This document shows, one piece after another, positions 10,925 to 21,122 of a DNA stretch of 64,000 nt. The stretch comes from Cryoendolithus antarcticus (lineage: Eukaryota; Ascomycota; Dothideomycetes; Cladosporiales; Cladosporiaceae). Below the pieces are notes generated by a model, which was not told where the DNA came from, made no database searches, and was given only the letters and a program-made list of their open reading frames with translations. Each line of letters starts with the position of its first letter. Within the stretch, counting starts at the first letter, position 1. Both the position numbers and the translations under genes were made by a program. Location of the stretch: the NCBI GenBank assembly GCA_002077065.1, contig NAJO01000016.1:558001-622000 (forward strand), written 5' to 3'.

Positions 10925-13900
10925 TCCGCCCGGAGAATCGTAGCTAGACAGGCATCCGCGTCTACCCCGACGACGAATCTGGCGCTAGCGACTGGCGAAG
11001 CACTGAGGAGAAAGTCCCAGGTGGTGAGTGGACGATCGCGGTGTGGTCACAGCGACTTGCATGTCGAGCGCGACCTCTTCTCGGTGGGACGCAACATCAC
11101 CTAACTTCGCGCCCTCGGAGATATTGGGACGCTCTCAGAGGCGCGACCTCACTGCCGAAGGATCGTTACGCACTACTGCAACAATTGTGTGTCGATCGAT
11201 CTGTTGTCAAGAGCTAGCGGTTGTTGTGCATTTACATTTCTATAATCACGCTCTCGGTGACGAAGTAGGCGCAGACAAAACGCTCGTGGTGCGCATGATG
11301 GTAGCACACTGCTCCCCAGCTTTTTGGGAGAGTGAAGTTGGCCTCGGGCATCTTCACTCAACGATCGTAGAGTAGCTGAGCGATGCATGGATGATGGCAG
11401 TCCTGTCGATCTTTCGAGATGCATACAAGCAGTTGATGAACATATGGGACGACATAATGCTGGAGAAACAATCCAGCCCTCCTGATCCTCGTATTGTCCT
11501 GATGCACTCTGATGTCACCGTCTGGGCGAATGCTCCGCTGGTGATCCGGCCGACGGTGACAGTTCTAAAAGATAGACGGTTTAGATCTGTAGAGCCATCT
11601 TGCCGAAATGCAGCGGTGAATCGGCGGTCGACCCTGCCGACATGCAGTTCATGTCGGTCATTGACAGGGTCAGGTCAGAAGTAGAGCGGCTACGCTGCTG
11701 AGAGGTTGTCTGCCATTGACATCTGCAGGGCACATCTGGCCAGATTTTGTTGAGTTCACAACTTGTGATGTTAAACTATGAGAGGTTCGTGTACGAGGAC
11801 CTCTGCCAAGGCACCGCGTGTTCCTTTCATCAGCGCTCCTATGCTCGGAGATCACTCCACATTAACACCAGTCCACGACCTCGTCAACAAGGAGAAGACA
11901 CGAATCAATTCTCCGAATCTCACCGTGGCGCAGTGAAACATCGAATGCTTAGCTCAGCCCGCAGTCTTCGCCGCTCGATCTCTGTATTCGAGACCAGGGT
12001 ACAGGCATCGAAACCACGCATCGTGCATTTTTGGCGTCCGGACGGGAAGATTCCGAAATGCGTGTGAGACATTGGGCATCGCTTCTTTGATCGTGCAGGG
12101 CCGGGGTGAGCGGTAAACGCCATATAGTCTCGGGTGCCGGGCAAGCGAGATCTGGTGGCAACGGCGCTTTGCAACGGTGTTCAGTGCAGTGCTGCAGAAA
12201 TGCTGACTCGCAAATTCGGCATTTCGATCATCGCAATAAAGTGGAAGCTATATGGAGACACAAATATACAGCACACCCCGGATCTGCGACAACGCCGACT
12301 AGCAAGCGCGTTCCTGTCTTCTCGGATCTCCTCCGGCAAGTGGACACAAGGAGGTTGCCGGTCGCTTGCAACAAGGACGTGCTCGCTACAGTATGCCACC
12401 CTGCAGTGCAACTCGGTGTTCACAAGGATCAAACACACCGATTGGACGCTCGTGTCGACGACCTGACGCGACTCGTTTTTTCGCCCGGTTTGTGCTGGGG
12501 CCGTGATGTGCGCAAGACAAACGTTCCCTAGCCGTTGCGCTAGCAGAGTCAAATACGTCAAGGTGGCGGACGGGAGTGATATGAATCGTGGAGTGCAGAT
12601 TGATTGAGATACTGACGACGAAGGATAGACTCACCAACGTCTGCGTATTCATGCATCATTGCAGCATGAAAGATGCGGGAGAGTGTGCAGCTTGCGAGCA
12701 CTGCGGCGGCATCGCTTTAGCTTGCACCTCATCAGCGTCCACGTGGCCAGCCAAAAGCAGATCTCGCCGAGCTTATTAGTGGCGAAGGCTTGTGATCCAC
12801 GACTTCCGGCAATGTATGCCCCGCTGTGAGCGCCTGTGCCAAGGGTAAGTGTCACTCTTGACAAGCAGATCTTGCATGATCTCGACGTCCAACGAAGCCG
12901 GGATCGTGACAATGGTGGGAGAGAACGCGAAGACCTTGTTTATTGCGCATGCGGCCCTCGGTGACATGGGTAATAGGCGTGGTGATTCGAAAAGTAAGCG
13001 CATCGGCTTGCTGCTTCGGGGTGTAGATCGGGCAGCGTGTCTTACATTTCGGGGATGGCAGCGCCCAGTAGGGCAAAGATCGGCGAGCTGGAGAGTAGCA
13101 TCTCTGGGTGTGGCCGGTGATCGTGACAAGCAGGTCAGTGTGCGAACACGTATGGTATTGCTGGCCAAATCTCAGAAGTCCACCATGGAGGGACACAAGA
13201 TTCATTCCAGACGAACAATAACATTCGACGTTCCAGGAGATGATCACCGCGGCTATCTCATGACCAGATGCACCGCATCTCGATCTACGCCACACGACCA
13301 CACCACCTCGCGGCCAACTTTTGACTTGCAGCCGTGGTGTCAGAAGTGCAGGAGACGTTCCGAGTGGCTCAGGGCAGATCGCGATTCAAGCCCATCTCAA
13401 ACACGGCTAAGATTGAATCACGGCTGTCAATGTTGCTTCGACCAACCACCCTGGTGACTTTGCAGCCTGGCTATACGACGTGGTCGGCGCGTGTAGACGT
13501 TGATGATGTCTCTATGAACAAGGCTGAGTGGCTTCCACAGCGAATCATGTCCACATTGTGTGCCCTGTCTGTGCTGCAGGGTTGTAGGGTTGACTAGCTC
13601 CTCGATCATCGGAGATTCCTCTCGTGATCCATGCGCGGGCCCACTTTGCCCTCCGTCGATTGTGCGCGTAGCCAGATCATGCATTCAGACTGAGTTCGAA
13701 TTCGTGTCGCCACTAATCGTTCTATTGCTACGAGTTCTTCAGGAGGCTGAACACACTCTAACTTGCCATATCCTATTCCGACATCGACACGCTACCGATT
13801 AAAGAGCCATCTCTCTTCGCCGTTTCAGCTGCTCTGCTTGATCCACGACGCCGGTACTCGTGTAGTCCCTTTCAGCGCCGCCTCGCCTCGCATCGGTGCT

Positions 13901-14217
13901 TCGATCTGATTCGGAACTTTGTCCGCCGTTGCCTTTGCATCCCGCTATTCGACAACTTCGACTCTCACTACTCTACACTTATCTATCGTTACCGCTGGAC
14001 GAACACCGACTGTGGACGAATCGGTCAAAGCATATCGGAGTCATTGCTCTACAGAACAGCACCGCACGCAGCAGTCACGAGCAGCCCTGGCACGCCTGCC
14101 ATCTCGGCATCATCGATACTGCAGACCGCGCCCGCAATCGCGAGACACTTCAGAAATACTGGTACGACGTCAACACCCTGAGATTGGATTTATCAAGATC
14201 GTGCCGCATGATTCAAG
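10925..14217. other. 3.3 kb gene-free stretch upstream of nsdD
   Basis: No supported gene: frames are short, overlapping, frequently ATG-less and of random-looking composition. It contains a strong inverted repeat at 11631-11670. The last ~400 bases (13801-14207) contain no ATG on the plus strand and are C/T-rich, consistent with a long transcribed leader of the downstream GATA factor gene. Long upstream regions are common for developmental regulators in filamentous fungi; that this one is regulatory is an inference. Confidence 0.55.
11631..11670. repeat. Inverted repeat able to form a hairpin
   Basis: CCGACATG (11637-11644) and CATGTCGG (11650-11657) are perfect reverse complements around a 5-nt loop. 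They are flanked by ACCCTG (11631-11636) and CAGGGT (11665-11670), also perfect complements, with a 7-nt bulge on the right side. It lies in the gene-free stretch. It could be a structured RNA element, a dimeric factor site or chance. Confidence 0.6.
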
Positions 14218-14385
14218 ATGGACTTCACGAGTGTAAAGTAAGTTGCTCGCGTGCTCGCACAACCGTGCCATGGTTGCGACAAAGTCAACGCCAGAGGTCC
14301 CGCTTCGCAATACACTAACATCCACATTCAGACCACAATTGCCCTCTGTGGGCTACCTGGACATCGACAAATCACACAGAGATGA
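14208..14385 (+). promoter_or_regulatory. uORF overlapping the nsdD start codon
   Basis: The first ATG in at least 400 nt of leader is at 14208, 10 nt before the nsdD ATG and in a different frame. On the spliced message (14208-14237 joined to 14332-14385) it runs 27 codons to TGA, overlapping the start of the main frame. Its context is weak (C at -3), whereas the main ATG at 14218 has A at -3 and G at +4, so leaky scanning would be expected. Regulation by this uORF is an inference. Confidence 0.5.
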
Positions 14386-15892
14386 TGATGGCTATCAGAA
14401 ACAGTACGGAGGCCCGCCGCCATCAGCGTTGCGGTCATCCGCACTCCCTAGTCCAACCTACCAATATCCAAGCGGCCCGCCGCCACCCTATAGCCATCCT
14501 GCGCCTCCGCAGCCTAGACGTCTAGACGGCATTCCCACCGCACAACCCGGTGCCCCCACTCCACCTGAGTCACGGCGCATGAGCGACGAGAAAGAGGCGA
14601 TCAAACAGGTGGTAAGGCAATCATTGCCATCCATCTCGGAAGCGCTGGGAGTGGACAATCAGTCGCCCTATCACGCAAGTCTGCTCAATCAACACACACC
14701 CACATCGATGCACGCGCCGGCTGTCAAGCCTATGGAAAGATCGCCACCATCGCCATCGCGAAGGACGTATGCGATGGAGCCACCACAACCGCCTCCCGAT
14801 CACCATGTCTCTGCGCACTCTCATTACTCGCAATATCGACAGGAGACGCCGGTGAAGTCGACATATCCTCCGATTGACACCGGACGATCTAGCTATAGTG
14901 AGTCGAGACCACCGATGCCACAACACCAGTATTCAAAACCACACTCGCCTCGTATGTCCCGAGAACCGAGCCAGTACGCGCCGGCACCACCCAGATCGCC
15001 TCGGATCGAGCACCACGCACCGCCTTCTGCAAGCATGGCACCCCCTCCACCTGCGACATTTGCATACGGATACACACCTTATCCTCCCAAGTATGCTCAA
15101 CCTGTAGCTGCACCTCCACCAGCCGCACCAGGCCCGATCTATCAGCCCTCTTTGTCACACGCAGCACCTTCAACACCTACGGCTTCATGGGAATCGAAAG
15201 GTGTATCTCGTTCCGGAGCACCTGACGAGCGAGCATATGGTGACTCGGTGAAACGGCACTTGGACATGTTTGACATTGAAGCTGCGCTCACGGATGTAAG
15301 TTCTCCATTATTATCAGTCTGTCGCCCCGGAGCACGCATACTAACACCACAGCAGGTCACACATACAAGCACCAGCTTGACCGACTTCTCCCGCCGATAT
15401 GGCGATCGCCTGCACCACGCTGCACGCTCGGAACCTTCACTGTCGACCCTACCGAGTATCGTGGAAGTGGAGGACATGATGGCGAAATCACGACTACAGC
15501 TTGACGCTCTCACGAAGATTCGGGAAGTCGTGGTCGCTCAGCAGATCGCGTTCGACCAGCAAGCCGCAGAGCAACAACAGCATCGCCAAAAAGTACAATA
15601 CTCGGAACCGCCAACTTCTGCCTCGGATATGGATCTGGATGATGCCAAGCTCGGGTTTGCAGGTGCGGAGGCTAAGAAACGCCGAGGTCGCGCTGCTCCC
15701 CCAGGTAGATGCCATAGCTGCAACCGTGCCGAAACCCCGGAATGGAGACGGGGACCCGACGGCGCGAGGACGCTGTGTAATGCATGTGGACTGCACTATG
15801 CCAAGCTGACTAGGAAGCAGAACAGTGCTGCTAAAAGTGGGATGTCGAATGGGGCGAGCGGCGGCAATCTGAGGCCTAAGGAGGCGATGTAG
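14218..15892 (+). CDS. nsdD: GATA-type zinc-finger transcription factor, NsdD-like
   Basis: Three exons: 14218-14237, 14332-15295 and 15356-15892 (or 15353-15892), about 506 aa. The 20-nt first exon is supported by a strong start context, GTAAGT donor, CTAAC branch and in-frame junction. The C-terminal GATA finger has CX2CX18CX2C (C447, C450, C469, C472) within RCHSCNRAETPEWRRGPDG, followed by LHYAKLTRK; the 18-residue loop and this sequence are those of NsdD, the activator of sexual development and repressor of conidiation in Aspergillus. Also typical is KQVVRQSLPSISEALGVDN near residue 130. The middle is Pro/Ser/Tyr-rich and disordered. The second intron is 57 or 60 nt, has no stop in frame, and could be retained. 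A long gene-free upstream region and an overlapping uORF suggest tight control (inference). Confidence 0.93.
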
Positions 15893-17124
15893 GCTCGCAA
15901 TATGGAAGGGTCAACGACCGCCGATGTTCGCGGAACATATCTTTCTGACGGCACGATTCAAGGTCGGAGATTCAACAGCACCACAGCACCACGCACCACT
16001 GGCAAATTGTCAATGAGGGATAGGCAGAGAGAGGCTAGGAGAGACGAAGAGGGTTTACAACTTCACGAAACGGGAGTTACCATGGAAGATTTTGTCTATT
16101 TCGATTCGAACGGCGTTCACGGGGTACTACCGAGTCTGGGACGAATGCGAATGATACCTAGCGCCTTTCAGGGCTGCTCTTGCATGCGGGAAAATGGCGT
16201 TCACCAAACTTTATCAGAAGTATTTGCATCCTTATGAGAGGATGTTGTAGGCGAGGGCATAGCGCGTATGACTGGCTTTTAGGCCAAGGAGAAGAGGAGC
16301 TAAGCATTGTATGAGATGAGGAATGGAAAAGGGATGCTTTACATAGACGGGCAAGAAGACTTACTTTGTCAATGACTTCCTGGCATAGCCTTCAGGATGT
16401 TCTAGAGAACAATACACGTGACGACCCGATCCTCTTTCATGCTCGACTACGAAAGCCATACGACCTCCTCGTCACCACCTCTCGAGCAAGCCCAGCTACG
16501 CGCCGCAGGTCCCAGTCCTCGCAGCGCAATTGCATCGCATCGCATCGCATCGCTGCCCAACGTCGCACGCTCCCACCTCGCCTCGTCTGCAGTGCAACGC
16601 AGAAGAGCGTGAACGGGCAGCTTGCAAGGACTTGGACCTGCTGTGCTTGTGCAGTCCGGTGGTGCGCAGGCACTGTAGGCGATGCGCGGATGCCTGCGGG
16701 TCACGGCATGGGTTTGCATTTGCTGATTTTGACAGGCGAGTTGGACGAGGGTGTGCTATTCTCGGGGAACGTTGTGCACGACTTAGGGTACGATAGGGAA
16801 CACAGATGATGGCGGAAGATCTTCAGCGGCTTACGGGGCGGTGGATGAAGGTGTGGGAGAATACTGTTGTCACAGGAGAGGACTTGAGCTCTCAGTGTGA
16901 TCGTGGTCGAGCTTGGATATGGTGATGCAGGCCGAGACCGGGCGAGTGCTTAGACGCGGCCCTTGAAGTGGTACAGGGGCGTTGCGGGTGTGCTACCATA
17001 TTGTCAAACTCCGCACCGCGCTGGGTCTCGGCAGCTCGAGGCTTGAACGCACAACTCGGCGCACTGGCCGAAGGTTGAGAGGGCTCTTCGGTGATGATAT
17101 CGAAGTCATGGTCGTACAGAGCTA
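15893..17124. other. Convergent intergenic region between nsdD and REX3
   Basis: About 1.2 kb between two stop codons. It should hold both 3' untranslated regions. It contains a 111-codon frame beginning 10 nt after the nsdD stop (15902-16237), a CACGTGAC motif (16415-16422) and a GCATC microsatellite. Plus-strand frames around 16418-16910 look slightly gene-like but no spliced gene could be assembled. Confidence 0.5.
16532..16551. repeat. Microsatellite, four GCATC units
   Basis: Four perfect copies of the 5-nt unit GCATC. It lies in intergenic sequence between nsdD and REX3. No function is implied. Confidence 0.8.
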
Positions 17125-19323
17125 TCAACTTCCTACCACGTTGATCGTGAGACCCATGTTGGCAATGTCTGCAACAGTGATGCCGCCCATGCCACTCGCA
17201 AAGCCGGGCAGAGCGACGACATCATCATCGTCATCGGTACCATCGAGTCCTGCGAGGTTCTTGGTGCCAGCATCGACACCAAGTCCAGTGTATGCATTCA
17301 CCGCCGGCGGGCGCACCAGCCTCGACTCCCCATGCTCGTCATTCTCGAACGCCCACCCCAGCCCCTTCACCCGCTTCCATTCCAGTCCAACCTTCACTCT
17401 CACCAGGTCGCCAGTCGAGATGGCGTCTTCGAGCGAATCGTGCCCTCGATCGCCGCCCGTCTGAATATCCCGCTGCAGGTACTTCTTGGTCAGCATCTTC
17501 AAGCCGAAGCGGAAAGGTAGACCGCGTGGGTGAGGGTATAGCAGCATCGTATCGATGACGGTCGGGTGGCAAAGACGTGTGACGTTCAGGTCATTCTCAA
17601 TTGCGTGGCCGATGAGTGGTGTGGTTGGAGTGAGGAAAGAGCAGAGGAGCTCGCGGGCTTTCTGTGGTGAGTCTACGATGGGGAGCGGTGTCGATCCGCT
17701 GGGAGTCTGTGTTGGAGCTGGTGCCGGTGGTGGATTTGCTAACCATGTCTCGTAGGGAATGGCTTTCGTGAAGTGCTCTGGCCATACGCCAGAGAAGCGA
17801 CTGTTCAGATCGATGATAGTGCCGAGAGGTCGGACGAGAATGTCGAGGAGATCGCCGCCTTCGGGCCACGTGACAGCGGTAAGGCGCACCATCTCGAAGC
17901 CGCGCGAAGTGTAACCCATCTCGCAATCAAATGTCACCGCCTTGACCACGGCTCCTCGCTTGTCCCTTGCCGGACTCGGGTTCTCCGGCGTAGTGGTGAA
18001 GGGCAGAACGGCAGCAAGTCGAGCAGGGCTGTCGGTCTTGAAGATGTGATCCTCTCGTTCGGTGCAGCCTGGCGATCCGACAGTGTCATTGCAGCATGGG
18101 TGAAACGGATCTTTACCTCCTGTGTAGTTCTCGATCTTGGATCTCGTTGGGAAGGCCTTCCGCATGGGATGGAACTTACAGGGACCGTTGGTCGCCAAGA
18201 TGCCTTCCTCGTTGCGATCCGGGAACATCTGGAAGCGTGATCCGCATCGATCACACTCCTCGTAGTGCCTGCTTGTTTCTACAGCCTTCGCTGCCTCCTC
18301 GGCTTGCTCGATCGTCGGAGGTTCGGGGATGTAGCCATAGGCATTCAAGGACTTCTGATCTGCAAGGAGAAACTGTGTCGCCACTTCTGACTCCTGCGCT
18401 GGTGTAAGTCCAGTCTCCAGCGCTTTCGTCGGTAGTTTGGCGATGGGAGATGGCGCATCTTTCCCCAAGCTGACAAGCACGATCTCAAGCCAAGGTTGAG
18501 GTTTCATCTTGTGGTAGGCAACAATACGATTCTTGATCACATTACCGTAGACTTTTGGGTGCTCACGTGCGATCTTCTCTTCTTCATCGAGTGCGAGCTT
18601 TATAAGTTCGGAGTCGTCGAGGACGAGTAAGCGCATTCGCTCTGGCTCCCAGCCACTGATAGCCGTCGTAGCTTTGCTGACCTCTGCGTTGAGTCTGACC
18701 ATGTCTTTGTGAATGTGCTGCAAGTAGACAGCACGCCTTGCATGGGACTCTGGCGCATTCGCCAGCATGCGTGGATTGAGCGACTCCGTCTTCGCTGACG
18801 CTATGCGCTTTGCGGGAGGGTCGTCTTCAGTTCCTTCGTGACTTCGTTTTCGTGGATTGGTGTTGCTCGGAGGCTCTGCCAAGGTTCTTGCCGTTGGTCG
18901 AGGTGGAGGAGAGACCTCTCTCAACAAGCTTGAAGGTGGTTCGTGTTCCGCATTTGCTTGTCTAGCAGTCACTGTAGTAGGGGTTTGAACCGGCTTAGAC
19001 CCTGCATCAGCTGCTTTGCGCAGTCTCGCAGCCTCGAGATCGGCCTTGATCTTCTCAGCTCTACTAGGCGGCTTCTCGGCGATAGTCTGATACGTTGGTC
19101 TGCTGCGCTTAGCAGCGATTCCATTGGTTTTAGTTGATGATGAAGTCGATTGAGCTGATCCATTGGTCTCGCGTGTAGTTGTCACACCGGAGACGTTACT
19201 TGCAGCCTCGTTTGTCCGCTCGGGTTGCTGTGGCGGGTGACCAAATATGCAACTCGTGAGTGTGCACTTGTCACTCTGCGGACACACAATCCCCTTGAAG
19301 AGATTCGTAGGCGTGAAGACCAT
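17125..19323 (-). CDS. REX3: RNA exonuclease 3 (DEDDh family)
   Basis: Single exon. The open frame extends 4 codons further 5' but begins there at GTG; the first ATG is at 19323, giving 732 aa starting MVFTPTNLFKGIVCP, the usual REX3 N-terminus. The exonuclease domain is C-terminal: the first Asp-Glu pair in FDCEMGYTSRGFEMVRLT, the middle Asp in GHAIENDLN, and the His-Asp in RGHDSLEDAIST complete a DEDDh site. Family role: 3'-5' trimming of stable RNAs (RNase MRP RNA, and overlapping roles with REX1/REX2 in U5 and 5.8S maturation). The N-terminal 200 residues are disordered; a Cys/His-containing segment near residue 360 (YEECDRCGSRFQMF plus later CNDTVGSPGC) may bind zinc. Confident. Confidence 0.93.
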   Translation of the reverse strand: MVFTPTNLFKGIVCPQSDKCTLTSCIFGHPPQQPERTNEAASNVSGVTTTRETNGSAQSTSSSTKTNGIAAKRSRPTYQTIAEKPPSRAEKIKADLEAARLRKAADAGSKPVQTPTTVTARQANAEHEPPSSLLREVSPPPRPTARTLAEPPSNTNPRKRSHEGTEDDPPAKRIASAKTESLNPRMLANAPESHARRAVYLQHIHKDMVRLNAEVSKATTAISGWEPERMRLLVLDDSELIKLALDEEEKIAREHPKVYGNVIKNRIVAYHKMKPQPWLEIVLVSLGKDAPSPIAKLPTKALETGLTPAQESEVATQFLLADQKSLNAYGYIPEPPTIEQAEEAAKAVETSRHYEECDRCGSRFQMFPDRNEEGILATNGPCKFHPMRKAFPTRSKIENYTGGKDPFHPCCNDTVGSPGCTEREDHIFKTDSPARLAAVLPFTTTPENPSPARDKRGAVVKAVTFDCEMGYTSRGFEMVRLTAVTWPEGGDLLDILVRPLGTIIDLNSRFSGVWPEHFTKAIPYETWLANPPPAPAPTQTPSGSTPLPIVDSPQKARELLCSFLTPTTPLIGHAIENDLNVTRLCHPTVIDTMLLYPHPRGLPFRFGLKMLTKKYLQRDIQTGGDRGHDSLEDAISTGDLVRVKVGLEWKRVKGLGWAFENDEHGESRLVRPPAVNAYTGLGVDAGTKNLAGLDGTDDDDDVVALPGFASGMGGITVADIANMGLTINVVGS

Positions 19324-19402
19324 CGTGCCGTTCACCTTAATTCACTTCAGCTCAAAGGATGGCTCCTATGCTACGACGGTACCATCATGATTGAGGAGCG
19401 TC

Positions 19403-19444
19403 GACCTGTGGTGATGATAGCTTGACCTGTGGCGATGATAGCTC
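19403..19444. repeat. 21-nt tandem repeat, two copies
   Basis: GACCTGTGGTGATGATAGCT (19403-19422) is followed one period (21 nt) later by the same sequence with a single T to C change. The repeat is about 80-120 bp upstream of the REX3 start codon, so probably in its leader or promoter. Confidence 0.8.
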
Positions 19445-19672
19445 CGCGAAGGTGGCCATTATTGTTTTCATGAGATGTCGTCCAGGTGCACTCGCGATTG
19501 AGCGTGCAGGAATTAGGTCTGGCGTGTGATCTACGTTTGGTCGAAAACGTGAAGCGCTGATAGTTTGTAGTGTCACAAGTGTTGAATTTTGTTCGACAGC
19601 ATGTGAAGCGATTATTATATAGCCACGCATTTACGGAAGACTAAAGTGAAACATGTTAGAGGTACCATGGTC

Positions 19673-19682
19673 GTCACGTGAC
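19673..19682. promoter_or_regulatory. GTCACGTGAC palindrome (E-box / Cbf1-type site)
   Basis: A perfect 10-bp palindrome containing CACGTG, the core bound by bHLH factors such as Cbf1 and Pho4 in yeasts. It is intergenic, about 350 bp upstream of the REX3 start. Related CACGTGAC sites occur at 16415-16422 and 40072-40079. Use in vivo is unproven. Confidence 0.35.
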
Positions 19683-20232
19683 ACAATATCACGTTTTCAC
19701 TCGGTCTATACGAACCTCATGAGCCAGCTACCTACAACGCAGTATCCTACGCGTTCCATAATCTTTTCTCTGGATAGCGAAGCTGCGAAATGGCTCAGAA
19801 TCTCATCGCTGCACCCCGGTGCTCCAGTCTTCCTCAAACCCACTGAGAAGGCCACAAATGATCGTTTGTTGACAACTTTGTCCACAATGTCTGCCGTTGG
19901 ACAACTTAGGGCCACTTCACTGATAAATGGGATCGCGGTGTCCAAAGCCTGAGAGCCCTTTACGCTGCTTTCGAATCTGTTGCGAGGCTGAACTTGCTCT
20001 CACGGAGCTGTTGAGAGACAAGCAGCTGCTTCAATTGATGTCTCGCCACACCACACGATGTAATGTACTCGTTGTAATGGCATGTCGGGTCGATCCACAA
20101 GCGAGTGCTGCCCAGCATCGAAGACTCCTGACTTTCCGGAGCGAGGATCGTCTGATCACTGCGCGAGAGAACCTGCTCAGCTTTCCATGCTGGATCTGCG
20201 CGAGGCGAGTTCAGGCCTGCCTTCGATAGCAT

Positions 20233-20384
20233 CCGATAGCCAGGCTTCTGTAACCGGACTCCAGGGAGATACTGATCGTAATGCGGCGACTACGTTCGTC
20301 GTAGCGCTCCGATAGCCAGGCTTCTGTAGCCGGACTCTAAGGAAACACTGATCTCAACGCGGCGACTACGTTCGTCGCGCCTTG
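20233..20384. repeat. 76-nt direct tandem duplication
   Basis: Two adjacent diverged copies with a period of 76 nt: 20233-20308 and 20309-20384. Both begin CCGATAGCCAGGCTTCTGTA and contain GCGGCGACTACGTTCGTCG near the end; differences are scattered substitutions, including C/T and G/A changes. They lie downstream of the stop codon of the F-box-like gene (20487), possibly in its 3' UTR. Confidence 0.85.
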
Positions 20385-20486
20385 CCCTCGCTCTCTGGCG
20401 CTGCGTGATGCTGCTCAGCAACAATGCTCCTATGTCAAGCGCCTCACAGGGGACGCATATCTCATTCCCACTTGAAGCTGCCGCAA

Positions 20487-21122
20487 TCACCCTCCATCCC
20501 TCCCATTCTTCCACTCCACATACCCCTCCCTTAGCCTCCTCACCACATCCCCATGTCCCTCCACTCCAATCTCCCCTCCTCTCCCACAAAGCTGGCTCGC
20601 CTCCCCAATCAACCTCACCATCTCCTTCAAGATCCACTCCCCATCCCTCTCCAGCCCTGCCGGCTTTCTAACATTACAAACCCACCTCCACACCTCCCCA
20701 ACCCTCCACCGTCCACCCTCCCACTTCAATCCCACGCCAACAATCCCTCCTCCCCTCCCATCTCCTCCCCGCTTCCAAAATCTCACCCACATCTCCAGCG
20801 TCCTTAACTCCTCAACCCATATCCCCATCCCCCGAAACCATCGCTCCCGTTCGTCCCCTTTCTTGCCCTCGCTATGCAGCACGAAGCTGTTCTGTTGATA
20901 GAACAACGGTAGCGCTTCCGCGCGGAGCTGCCGCGAGACGCGCGTTAGGGCTGGTTGCGTGGCTTCGACGTAGTCTTCACGTTGATAGGGGTCCAGATGG
21001 AAGGTGACCAGCGTCTTTGGGTATGGAGACAGGGCAAGAGCGAAGATCTGCAGGCGCAGTTCGGGGGGGAGGGTGAGGAGGGAGGGTGGTGGTGAGGAGG
21101 GTATGGGGAGGAGGGAGAACAT
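20487..21122 (-). CDS. F-box/2EXR-like protein, 211 aa
   Basis: Single exon; the first in-frame ATG is at 21122. The N-terminal third carries an F-box-like motif (LLTLPPELRLQIFALAL) and a following block LTRVSRQLRAEALPLFYQQNSF, which together characterise the abundant fungal 2EXR/F-box-like family found with the sequence PxELRxxIxxLxL...VCRQIRxExxPLFY. The remainder is Gly/Arg/Trp-rich and less conserved. Classical F-box proteins select substrates for SCF ubiquitin ligases, but for this family the role is mostly unknown. Wobble positions are strongly skewed (C-rich on the plus strand), which produces long shadow frames on the opposite strand. Confidence 0.75.
   Translation of the reverse strand: MFSLLPIPSSPPPSLLTLPPELRLQIFALALSPYPKTLVTFHLDPYQREDYVEATQPALTRVSRQLRAEALPLFYQQNSFVLHSEGKKGDERERWFRGMGIWVEELRTLEMWVRFWKRGGDGRGGGIVGVGLKWEGGRWRVGEVWRWVCNVRKPAGLERDGEWILKEMVRLIGEASQLCGRGGEIGVEGHGDVVRRLREGYVEWKNGRDGG

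Larger units (their letters stand above)
19324..20486. other. Intergenic region with direct repeats and an E-box palindrome
   Basis: About 1.2 kb between the start of REX3 and the stop of the F-box-like gene, both on the minus strand. It holds a 21-nt tandem repeat near the REX3 start, a perfect GTCACGTGAC palindrome and a 76-nt tandem duplication. I see no supported gene. Confidence 0.6.

Noticed and set aside
10925..13800. RIP-degraded transposon
   Set aside because: The stretch is not AT-rich, CpG is not depleted by eye, and no terminal repeats, transposase or reverse transcriptase fragments were found.
15902..16237. 111-codon ATG frame right after the nsdD stop
   Set aside because: Lies in the expected 3' UTR, has no recognisable motif and no promoter spacing; most likely chance.
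16418..16920. Possible small spliced gene (frames at 16418-16612, 16530-16796, 16806-16922)
   Set aside because: I could not find splice sites joining them into a coherent protein, and no family was recognised.
18970..19000. tRNA-like GGTTTGAACC T-loop motif
   Set aside because: It is inside the REX3 coding frame and no cloverleaf arms surround it. A similar GGGTTCGAGCC at about 62918 lies in YEN1 and was rejected for the same reason.
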